45,958 nt of DNA from an uncultured Myxococcales bacterium (GTDB lineage: Bacteria > Myxococcota_A > Bradymonadia > UBA7976 > UBA1532): NCBI GenBank assembly GCA_903847385.1, contig CAINDO010000657.1, positions 1 to 45,958 of the forward strand, read 5' to 3'. The stretch's first letter is position 1, and every line of letters begins with the position of its first letter. The notes under the pieces were generated by a model that worked only from the letters and a program-made list of their open reading frames with translations, did not search any database and was not told where the DNA came from. Below, piece after piece: positions 39,153-45,958 of the stretch. The position numbers and the translations under genes were made by a program.

Positions 39153-41473
39153 GGCGATTCTCCGGGTGCGGCGGGGCCGTCGATGGCCTGGTCCTCGGGG
39201 CGCGTCAGGTCGATGGAGTTCAACTGAAGGGTCTGGCCGGGATCGATCGTGATGGTCTGCAGGGCCGACTCGCGGTCCAGGAAACGCGCCTGGAGCGTGT
39301 GCTGCCCCGCCGGGACCGGGCGGTTGCGGAGCACGTTCGTGCCCAGATCCCGCCCATCGAGGAGCAGCGTACCGCGCGCCGGCTCGACCCGCACGTTCAG
39401 ATAGCCCGAGGGGTTGGCCGTGAGGGTGACCTGCAGGGGCGAGGCCGTGGTCGGCTCGAGTTCGCGGACGGCGTCGGCGTACCCGGCCAGCCGGAACGTG
39501 AGCGCGGTGCGACCGCGGGGCGCTGGCAGCGACAGGGGCGTCTGGCCGACTGCGCGGCCGCCCTCGAGCACCTGCGCGCCGCTGGGCGTGCTCTGGAGCT
39601 CGATCAGCCGCGGACGCGCGGCCACGCCGACCTCGACCGTCCGGGACCCCGGCGCGCTGGCGTTCGTGGAGGGTGGGCCCGTCGGCGGGGACGACGACGC
39701 GGTCGCAGGGGCCGTGCCGGGCTGCGGCTCCAGCCGCGCGCGGAGCGTCCGTTCCGTGAGGGCGAACAGGTTGTAGGTCTGCTCGAGCGTTTGATAGCCG
39801 TCCGCCTGCCATACGACCTTGACGGCCTCGCCGAGCTCGATGCTCTGCCGCTGGCCCTGCCGGAACGAGGGCAGGCCCTCGATCACCACGGTCGTCTGCG
39901 GGGGGTCGGCCTCGAAGTGGATGAGCGCCATCGCCGGCGCCAGCTTCAGCGCGACGACGTTCTCCCCGGGTCGGAGCAGGTACTGGTTCTTGCACGTCTG
40001 CTTGAAGTCGCGGGCCTGCGCGCACACGTCCACCCGGTCGCCGGCGTTGGCTTGGGCGCGGCCGTCGAAGGCGTGCCCGTCCATCGTCAGCTCCAGGCCC
40101 ACGGGGGCAGGGGGCTGCGTCTCGACCCGCACGGAGGCCTCGACGGGGCGCTGCATCCACATCCACCCGCCGGCCAGGAGGACGAGCACGGCGATGACCA
40201 CCGCGAGGCCGCGGCGGCTCACGATCGGCGCCGGCGCGGGCCAGGGCGGCTGCGTGATGATCGGCTGCGAGCCGCTGGGCAGGCCGGGGTGGGCCTCGAG
40301 CGAGACTGGCGAGACGGAGATCGGTCGCGGCGGGCGGGAGCCGGGCGGCGACTCGGAGTCGCCCGTCGAGAAGGTCCGCGGCGGTCGGACCGGCTGGGCG
40401 CCCGACGGGCCCGTCGCCGTGCGCGTGTTGCCCAGGGACTCGACGCTCGGCGTCAGCGACCCGAGCTGGAGCTTCAGGGCGTCGTCCATGGAGAGCGGCC
40501 CGGGCTCCGTCGAGGGCGGGATCACGCCCTCGGGGAAGGTCTCGGCCAGGAAACGATGCAGCGCAGCGGCGTCCGCGGCGCCGTGGAGCGCGGTCAGGAT
40601 GGGCGCGATGTCCCGGCGCATGGCCCCCGCCGTGGCGTAGCGGGCGTCCGGCGAAGCGGCGAGCGCGCGCAGCACCAGGGCGTCGACCTCCGGCGGCAGG
40701 TCCGGCCGATGCGTCGACGGCGCCGGCACGCGGGCCTGGCGCACGCGGCGCAGGGTCTCCGTCTCGCTCTCGCCCTCGAGGGGTCGCTGCCCCGTGAGCA
40801 TCTCGTACAGCACGAGGCCCGTGGAGAAGACATCGCTCCGGGCGTCGAGGTGCATGCCCTCGGCCTGCTCCGGGCTCATGTACGAGAACTTGCCCTGCAG
40901 CGTGCCCGAAATGCTCTGATGCAGGCCGCCGCGGGCCCGTGCGATGCCGAAATCGAGCAGCTTCACCTCGCCGGCGGCGCCCATCATCACGTTCGACGGG
41001 CTCACGTCCCGGTGCACGATGTGCAGGGGGTGGCCATCCATGCCCGTGCGGCGATGGGCGTAGTCCAGGGCGTCGCAGATCTCCGCCGCGACCCAGAGCG
41101 CCAGGTCCACGGGGAACGCCTTGCGCTGCGACTTGAGGCGCTGCAGGACGGCCTTCAGGTCGCGCCCCGGCAGGTACTCCATCACGATGAAGAGCTCGCC
41201 GCCCTCGTCCGCCAGCTCCAGCACCGGCACGATGTTGCCGTGGTGGAGCTGCACCATCAGGTTGGCCTCGTCGATGAACTTGGCCACGAAGGCCTCGTTC
41301 GCCGCGAGGTGCGGCAGGATGCGCTTGATCGCCACCTGCTTGGTGAAGTTGGCCGCGCCCTGGACCTCGCCCAGGTACACCTCGCCCATGCCCCCGGCCG
41401 CCAGACGGCGTTTGAGGGTGTATCGGCCAAGGGTGCGCAGGGGCTCGGACATCCGGTTCTCCGCGCCGCTCAC
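39149..41473 (-). CDS. Transmembrane Ser/Thr protein kinase with C-terminal PEGA domains
   Basis: The 774-residue protein starts at GTG 41473, overlapping the upstream stop (GTGA). The kinase domain (about 15-300) has the glycine loop AAGGMGEVYL, Lys50 (VAIK), Glu69, the catalytic loop HRDVSPSN at 154-161, and DFG at 174-176; the DVSPSN variant replaces the usual DLKPxN but keeps Asp and Asn, and is common in myxobacterial kinases. A disordered linker precedes one membrane helix (421-440), so the C-terminal half is extracytoplasmic. It ends in one to two PEGA domains (ESTPSGA-like: QSTPSGAQVLEGG, RVEPARGTLLLDG) that usually bind surface or wall components. The FHA activator gene follows with an ATGA overlap. 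Confidence 0.95.
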   Translation of the reverse strand: MSGAENRMSEPLRTLGRYTLKRRLAAGGMGEVYLGEVQGAANFTKQVAIKRILPHLAANEAFVAKFIDEANLMVQLHHGNIVPVLELADEGGELFIVMEYLPGRDLKAVLQRLKSQRKAFPVDLALWVAAEICDALDYAHRRTGMDGHPLHIVHRDVSPSNVMMGAAGEVKLLDFGIARARGGLHQSISGTLQGKFSYMSPEQAEGMHLDARSDVFSTGLVLYEMLTGQRPLEGESETETLRRVRQARVPAPSTHRPDLPPEVDALVLRALAASPDARYATAGAMRRDIAPILTALHGAADAAALHRFLAETFPEGVIPPSTEPGPLSMDDALKLQLGSLTPSVESLGNTRTATGPSGAQPVRPPRTFSTGDSESPPGSRPPRPISVSPVSLEAHPGLPSGSQPIITQPPWPAPAPIVSRRGLAVVIAVLVLLAGGWMWMQRPVEASVRVETQPPAPVGLELTMDGHAFDGRAQANAGDRVDVCAQARDFKQTCKNQYLLRPGENVVALKLAPAMALIHFEADPPQTTVVIEGLPSFRQGQRQSIELGEAVKVVWQADGYQTLEQTYNLFALTERTLRARLEPQPGTAPATASSSPPTGPPSTNASAPGSRTVEVGVAARPRLIELQSTPSGAQVLEGGRAVGQTPLSLPAPRGRTALTFRLAGYADAVRELEPTTASPLQVTLTANPSGYLNVRVEPARGTLLLDGRDLGTNVLRNRPVPAGQHTLQARFLDRESALQTITIDPGQTLQLNSIDLTRPEDQAIDGPAAPGESP

Positions 41474-42312
41474 CGCCGGCGCGCGGCGCCTCCCCGGGCG
41501 CGGGGGTGGGGCATGCGCGGCGCCATGGCGATCTTCGGCGTCTCCAGCGCGAACTGGTACCAGAGCTCACCGTAGGCCCGCATCTGCATCTTCTTGCGGT
41601 TCTGGAGGGCCGTCAGGTTCTCCTTGATGGGCTCGTCGTCCGGCAGGGCCTCGCGGGCGCGGGCGAGCACGGCGATGGCGTCGTCGATCTGGTCCTCCTG
41701 AGCGAGGATCCAGGCGTAGATCTGCCAGAAGAGCGACTCCTTGCGGACGTTCGCCAGGGACGCCTCGAACACCTTGCGGGCGCGACCGAGGTCCTTCTTG
41801 TCCTTCTTGTAGTACGCGATGCCGAGCATGGCCCAGGCGGGCCACAGGTTGGACAGGAGCTGCGCCTTCTTGCCCTTGACCTGCGCCTTCTCCAGGAAGG
41901 GGATGCAGTCGCCGATGCTGGCGTCCGGCACGAGCGAGGGCTTGGAGAACAGCAGCATGCCGACGCGGGCGTTCAGCATCGTGCCGATGCCGATCTGCCA
42001 CTTCTCCAGCATGAAGCCGCCCTGGTAGACGGCGACCGCGGCGTCCAGGCGCTGGGCGAGCAGGGTGGGGTTGCGCATGGTGGGGCGCTGCGCCATCTGC
42101 TGCCCGAGCTGCTGCAGGGCCTGCAGCTCTTTCTCCGCGGCGGCGTTGATGCCCTCGAACCGCTTGGAGATGCGGCGGGTCATCCACACGAAGGCGGCGA
42201 TGCCGAGGGCCAGCGCCGGCAGGGCCGTCCACTTGACCGACCAGTCGAAAAGCAGGCTCGGGAGGAGCATGCCGGCGAAGGAAATCAGTATTGAAATCAG
42301 GAGGGTATACAT
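41470..42312 (-). CDS. Membrane protein with TPR-like cytosolic domain
   Basis: The 280-residue protein starts at ATG 42312. Two hydrophobic helices (LLISILISFAGMLLPSLLF and ALPALALGIAAFVWM) at the N-terminus anchor it. The remainder is helical: a coiled-coil-like AAAEKELQALQQLGQQM, then repeated helix pairs around NLWPAWAMLGIAYYKKDKKD, RARKVFEASLANVRKESLFW and DDAIAVLARAREAL, consistent with tetratricopeptide repeats. It is first in the operon with the PEGA kinase and FHA activator (GTGA overlap). It might be a scaffold or input protein for the kinase; this is inferred from context only. Confidence 0.82.
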   Translation of the reverse strand: MYTLLISILISFAGMLLPSLLFDWSVKWTALPALALGIAAFVWMTRRISKRFEGINAAAEKELQALQQLGQQMAQRPTMRNPTLLAQRLDAAVAVYQGGFMLEKWQIGIGTMLNARVGMLLFSKPSLVPDASIGDCIPFLEKAQVKGKKAQLLSNLWPAWAMLGIAYYKKDKKDLGRARKVFEASLANVRKESLFWQIYAWILAQEDQIDDAIAVLARAREALPDDEPIKENLTALQNRKKMQMRAYGELWYQFALETPKIAMAPRMPHPRARGGAARRR

Positions 42313-42349
42313 CTTGCGTGCGCTTGTGGGGGGGCCTTGGAAGCGGCCG

Positions 42350-42378
42350 GTGATACCACGTCGGGACCCCGCCCGCAA
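42350..42378 (-). promoter_or_regulatory. Promoter of the membrane-TPR/kinase/activator operon
   Basis: On the minus strand TTGCGG (42378-42373) and TATCAC (42355-42350) are 17 bases apart. The predicted start is about 30 bases upstream of ATG 42312. Confidence 0.45.
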
Positions 42379-42391
42379 CGAGGCTGGGCCG

Positions 42392-42420
42392 TTGACGGTG
42401 CGGACCGTCGGGGCTTAAAG
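42392..42420 (+). promoter_or_regulatory. Promoter of the kinase-FGE gene
   Basis: TTGACG (42392-42397) and TTAAAG (42415-42420) are 17 bases apart; predicted start about 42427, 20 bases before ATG 42447. It faces the minus-strand promoter at 42350-42378, so the two operons share one 134-bp control region. Confidence 0.55.
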
Positions 42421-42446
42421 TCCGGCCGCCGGTGGGAGCCGGTCCC

Positions 42447-45164
42447 ATGAACGAAGTCCTCATCCATCTTCGTCAGGCAGCGCATCGGGGCGAGATCGAC
42501 TCCGCACTCTTCGTGCGGCTCTGCGAGGTGCTGCTCGCCCAGGGCCAGACGGCCCCGGTGCTGGCCGTTCTCCAGGAGCGCGGCATGCTCCCGCACCTGA
42601 CCACGACGGCGGGCAGCTCCGTCGAGCTCAGCTCCGTCGTCGGGGCCGACTCTTCGCGCTCCGGCTCGTGGGTCAACGCCGACCTGTCGACGGACGGCGC
42701 CCCCGGGCCGGTGGACGACGTCATCGCGCGGGTCTCGCAGCTGCGAGCCCTCAAGATGGGCGAGTCGCGGCCGCCGGACAAATACGAGGTCGTGCGCGAG
42801 CTCGCCCGCGGCGGCGTCGGCTGCATCCACATCGCCCGCGATCGCGACCTGATGCGCACGCTGGTGATGAAGACGCTGATCGAGGGCCACAAGGTCTCCG
42901 ACTACGTCCTCAAGAAGTTCATCGAGGAGGCGCAGATCACCGGCCAGCTCGAGCACCCGAACATCGTGCCGGTGCACGACTTCGGTTACTTCAGCGGCGG
43001 CGAGGTCTTCTTCACCATGAAGCTGGTGAAAGGCCGCACGCTCAAGGACATGATCAAGCGGCTGCGCAAGCCGGACGAGGTCGATCCCGACGACCCGGGC
43101 GCGCCGGCCTTCGGGCGAACGCGGCTGCTGCAGATCTTCCAGCAGGTGTGCATGGCCATCGGCTTCGCACACAGCCGGGGCGTGGTGCACCGCGACATCA
43201 AACCCAGCAACGTGATGCTCGGCGACTTCGGCGAGACGCTGGTGCTCGACTGGGGCGTCGCCAAGGTGCTCGGCCGCAAGGAGGAGCTGCCCCCCGAGGG
43301 CGCCCCGGAGCTGGACGACCACGTCAGCACCATGCGCAGCCAGAGCCAGGACGAGACCATGATGGGCGTGGTCACCGGCACGCCGGCCTACATGGCGCCG
43401 GAGCAGGCGGCGGGCCGGGTCGACGAGGTGGACGCCCGCTCGGACATCTACGCCCTCGGCGCGCTGCTCTACGAGATCCTGTGTTACGTGCCGCCGTTCC
43501 GCGGCAAGAACTTCCGGCAGACGCTGACCGCCGTGTTGACGCAGGCGGTCACACCGCCGAGCGTGCGCGCACCGGACAACGACGTCCCCCGTGCCCTGGA
43601 GGAGATCGCGTTGCGCTGCCTGGAGAAGCGCCGCGAGGACCGCTACCAGAGCTGCCGCGAGATCGTCGACGACCTGGAGAAGTACCTCGCCGGCGTCGAG
43701 GACCTCGATCGCCGCGCACGCATGTCCCGCGAGCGCGTCGAGGAAGGCCGCAACCTCGTCGAGCAGTTCAAGGTCGCCCGGGCCGGCGTGGACGACGCGC
43801 GGGCCCTGGTCACCGAGCTCGAGTGGCAGCTCCAGGGCTTCGAGCCCATCGAGCAGAAGCGCCCGCTGTGGACGCGGCAGTCGGACCTGGCCGAGGCCCA
43901 GGCCGAGATGCACCGGTTCTACAGCGCGGCCGCCCAGGCGTTCATGGCCGCCATCGGCTTCGACCCGACGAACGACGACGCCGCCAACGAGCTCGCCCGC
44001 CTCTACTGGTTCAAGCTGCGCGAGGCCGAGCAGGAGAACGACGAGGCCAACGTCATCTACTACCGGGACCTCGTCACGGCCTACAACCGCGGCCTGTTCG
44101 ACGAGCAGCTCCGGGGCGAGGGCCGCATCATCCTCCGCTCCGATCCGCCCGGCGCGTCGGTCACGGCGGCGCGGTACGTCGAGGTCGACCTGCAGTTCTC
44201 CACGCTGATGGAGGAGTCGCTCCCGCCGACGCCGCTGAACAACGACCCGCTCGCGCAGGGCAACTGGCTGCTCACGCTCGCCCTCGACGGGTACCGCGAG
44301 GTGCGCTGCCCCGTGCAGATCGACCGAGGCGAGGTCACGGACATCGCCGTGCGGTTCTTCCGCGACGACGAGATCGGCGACCACTTCCTGTACGTGCCGG
44401 CCGGCAACTTCATCATGGGCGGCGACTCGGCCTGCGTGACCGCGCGGCATCGGCGGGTGACCTACGTGGGCGACCTCTTCGTCGCGCGCTACCCGGTCAC
44501 CTGCGCCGAGTACCTGGCGTTCCTCAACGACCTCTGCCAGACGGATCCGCAGCAGGCCGTCGCGCGCTCGCCCCGGCTGAAGGCCCGAGAGGGGCACCTC
44601 TGGGTCTACGGCCCGGACGGCCACTTCGCCCTGCCCGGCGTGGACAGCGAAGGCTTCCGCTGGGACCACTACTGGCCCGTGATGGGCATCAGCTACGACG
44701 ACGCCGAGGCCTACTGCGACTGGCACACCACGCGGGTCGGCATCCCCGTGCGGCTGCCGACGGAAGAAGAGTGGGAGAAGTCGGCGCGGGGCCCGGACGG
44801 CCGCACGTACCCCTGGGGCAACCGCTTCGACGCCACCTTCACCAAGATGGCGGCCTCACGCCCGGGGCGTCCGGCGCCCGAGTCCGTGGGCACGTTCCCC
44901 ATCGACTGTTCACCCTACGGCCTGTTCGACATGGCCGGCCTGGTCAGCGAGTACTGCAACAGCGCGTTCGCCGCCGACCCCGCGGTGCGGGTCATCCGGG
45001 GCGGCCACTACGCCAGCGCGAGCGAGATCGCCTGCCGGATCACGCAGCGCGCGGCGACGGCCGTGGACGAGCCGAGCCTGACCTGCGGCTTCCGCCTGGT
45101 GCGGGACCCGCCGGCCGCGCAGGTCGTCACGCAGCGGCGGATGATCCGGCCGCAGTTCCTCTGA
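42447..45164 (+). CDS. Ser/Thr protein kinase fused to a formylglycine-generating-enzyme-like domain
   Basis: The 905-residue product starts at ATG 42447, with GGGAG 8-12 bases upstream; an in-frame GTG at 42432 is less likely. An N-terminal acidic/helical part precedes the kinase domain (about 112-400): glycine loop ARGGVGCIHI, Lys142, Glu161, HRDIKPSN at 248-255, and DWG (268-270) in place of DFG, a known variant. A helical linker (about 410-540) and a beta-domain (about 555-640) lead to an FGE/sulfatase-modifying-factor domain (about 645-895; YVPAGNFIMGGD, RLPTEEEWEKSARG, IRGGHYASAS). The Cys that FGE needs for catalysis is replaced (ACRITQRAAT), so this domain is probably a binding module. 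No membrane helix is seen, so it is probably cytosolic. Confidence 0.93.
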   Translation: MNEVLIHLRQAAHRGEIDSALFVRLCEVLLAQGQTAPVLAVLQERGMLPHLTTTAGSSVELSSVVGADSSRSGSWVNADLSTDGAPGPVDDVIARVSQLRALKMGESRPPDKYEVVRELARGGVGCIHIARDRDLMRTLVMKTLIEGHKVSDYVLKKFIEEAQITGQLEHPNIVPVHDFGYFSGGEVFFTMKLVKGRTLKDMIKRLRKPDEVDPDDPGAPAFGRTRLLQIFQQVCMAIGFAHSRGVVHRDIKPSNVMLGDFGETLVLDWGVAKVLGRKEELPPEGAPELDDHVSTMRSQSQDETMMGVVTGTPAYMAPEQAAGRVDEVDARSDIYALGALLYEILCYVPPFRGKNFRQTLTAVLTQAVTPPSVRAPDNDVPRALEEIALRCLEKRREDRYQSCREIVDDLEKYLAGVEDLDRRARMSRERVEEGRNLVEQFKVARAGVDDARALVTELEWQLQGFEPIEQKRPLWTRQSDLAEAQAEMHRFYSAAAQAFMAAIGFDPTNDDAANELARLYWFKLREAEQENDEANVIYYRDLVTAYNRGLFDEQLRGEGRIILRSDPPGASVTAARYVEVDLQFSTLMEESLPPTPLNNDPLAQGNWLLTLALDGYREVRCPVQIDRGEVTDIAVRFFRDDEIGDHFLYVPAGNFIMGGDSACVTARHRRVTYVGDLFVARYPVTCAEYLAFLNDLCQTDPQQAVARSPRLKAREGHLWVYGPDGHFALPGVDSEGFRWDHYWPVMGISYDDAEAYCDWHTTRVGIPVRLPTEEEWEKSARGPDGRTYPWGNRFDATFTKMAASRPGRPAPESVGTFPIDCSPYGLFDMAGLVSEYCNSAFAADPAVRVIRGGHYASASEIACRITQRAATAVDEPSLTCGFRLVRDPPAAQVVTQRRMIRPQFL

Positions 45165-45182
45165 ACCGGGGCGCCGCGGCCC

Positions 45183-45632
45183 TCAGAACAGCCGCGTCGT
45201 GTCCAGCAGGAGCGTCACCGGCCCGTCGTTGAGCAGGTGCACGTCCATCATCGCGCCGAAGATGCCCGTCTCGCAGCGCAGCCCGAGGCGCCGCGTGGCC
45301 TCGACGTAGCGGGTGTACATCGCGTTGCCGTGCTCCGGGCCCGCCGCCGACTGGAACGACGGGCGCCGACCCTTGCGGCAGTCGCCGAAGAGCGTGAACT
45401 GCGAAACGGCCAGGACCGCACCGCCGACCTGGGTCACGTCCAGGTTCATCTTGCCCTCCGCGTCCGCGAAGATGCGCAGGCCGGCGATCTTCTCGGCGAG
45501 GGCGTCGACCTCGGCCGGCGCGTCGGCGGGCGCGGCGCCGATGAGCACGAGAAGACCCCGGTCGATGGCGCCGGTGACCCGGCCCTCGACCTCGACCCGG
45601 GCCCCCCGGACCCGTTGAACGACTGCGCGCAT
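45183..45632 (-). CDS. dtd: D-aminoacyl-tRNA deacylase (DTD)
   Basis: DTD removes D-amino acids (and glycine from tRNA-Ala) mischarged onto tRNA. The 149-residue product starts at ATG 45632 with a perfect GGAGG 7 bases upstream, and begins MRAVVQRVRGARVEVEG as the family does. The two active-site motifs are present: SQFTLFGDCRKGRRPSF and, near the C-terminus, LLNDGPVTLLLDT (the Gly-Pro motif). The stop lies 18 bp from the convergent kinase gene. Confidence 0.97.
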   Translation of the reverse strand: MRAVVQRVRGARVEVEGRVTGAIDRGLLVLIGAAPADAPAEVDALAEKIAGLRIFADAEGKMNLDVTQVGGAVLAVSQFTLFGDCRKGRRPSFQSAAGPEHGNAMYTRYVEATRRLGLRCETGIFGAMMDVHLLNDGPVTLLLDTTRLF

Positions 45633-45757
45633 CGCTTGCCTCCATAGATTTACGAGCATGATTGCTTGTGCTAAACGGGTTCGGAATTGGCGGCGGACCC
45701 GCCGGCCCGCGATGGCCGGCAAAAACGCCCGTGGCAAACCCGAGGGAATTGGAAAAA

Positions 45758-45958
45758 ATGTCCGACCAGAACCGGAAGACGCTGCGCAGTTTCTACTGTC
45801 GCGACTACCTCTGGGAGCTCTTCGAGGTCATGACCCGAGATCTCGGGTGCTCGATGGACTACCTCATCAACGAGGCGATGCGGCACTACGCCCGCAGCCG
45901 CAACTACAGCCTGGCCGCGCCGCGCAACGAGGGGGCGGCCCCGGCCGCACAGCCCTTC
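45758..45958 (+). CDS. N-terminal part of a probable FHA-domain protein (cut by window edge)
   Basis: Sixty-seven codons are visible from ATG 45758 (GGGAATTGGA upstream). The residues RSFYCRDYLWELFEVM followed by GCSMDYLINEAMRHYARSRN resemble the N-terminal ribbon-helix-helix-like segment that precedes an FHA domain in a group of myxobacterial signalling proteins. The FHA domain itself is beyond the window, so this assignment rests on memory of the family and needs the rest of the gene. It is divergent from dtd. Confidence 0.6.
   Translation, partial: MSDQNRKTLRSFYCRDYLWELFEVMTRDLGCSMDYLINEAMRHYARSRNYSLAAPRNEGAAPAAQPF

Noticed and set aside
39299..41575. Plus-strand open frame of 758 codons antisense to the PEGA kinase
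   Set aside because: The minus strand has full kinase motifs and coupled neighbours; this frame is His/Arg/Val-rich shadow sequence.
45633..45757. Divergent promoters between dtd and the FHA-like gene
   Set aside because: The region is AT-richer and TTTAGC-N17-TAAATC (minus) and TTTACG-N17-TAAACG (plus) can be found, but matches to consensus are too weak to annotate.

Overview
The window is very GC-rich DNA from what looks like a myxobacterium or close relative (phylum Myxococcota, former Deltaproteobacteria). The signs are: two secreted proteins ending in a Gly-Cys / hydrophobic helix / Arg-rich tail like MYXO-CTERM; Cys-rich lipoproteins with Gly-Thr-rich linkers; an adjacent pair resembling the M. 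xanthus MXAN_2561/MXAN_2562 families; a CdnL-type CarD protein; Ser/Thr kinases, one with the HRDVSPSN catalytic loop; and a sigma-54 activator that carries an FHA domain instead of a receiver domain. I see no insertion sequence, phage, CRISPR array, tRNA or rRNA. Coding density is high and many genes overlap by 4 bases (GTGA or ATGA).

Left part (1-13.7 kb): the N-terminal part of a CheA-type kinase and an unrecognised DHH-like protein; a secreted coiled-coil protein plus outer-membrane barrel pair behind a possible sigma-54 promoter; plsY coupled to an O-antigen-ligase-like protein; a HEAT-repeat surface protein; a secreted zincin; nadC overlapping a FadL-type porin; a pentapeptide-repeat protein; and an Rrf2 regulator without the usual Fe-S cysteines.

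Middle (13.8-37.6 kb) is mainly envelope biology. A tightly packed minus-strand operon starts with a matrixin-like protease. Then come bamD and a convergent lipoprotein foldase whose gene overlaps it by 185 bp, a small basic protein, and cdnL behind a good sigma-54 promoter match. A three-gene operon (DUF4398 lipoprotein, OmpA/thrombospondin-3 lipoprotein, barrel protein) converges on truA and the MXAN_2562/2561-like pair. After asd lie two large Cys-rich lipoprotein genes in tandem, a single-pass membrane protein with a palindrome inside its promoter, an FAH-family hydrolase, a gap of about 340 bp, and a barrel protein coupled to a small lipoprotein.

Right part (37.7-46 kb) is signalling. 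A membrane TPR-like protein, a transmembrane PEGA-domain Ser/Thr kinase and an FHA-AAA+-HTH sigma-54 activator overlap as one operon. This operon is divergent from a second kinase fused to a formylglycine-generating-enzyme-like domain. dtd and the start of a probable FHA protein close the window. The kinase/FHA-activator operon together with two sigma-54-type promoters elsewhere in the window suggests, but does not prove, a phospho-threonine-to-sigma-54 circuit that controls envelope genes and cdnL.
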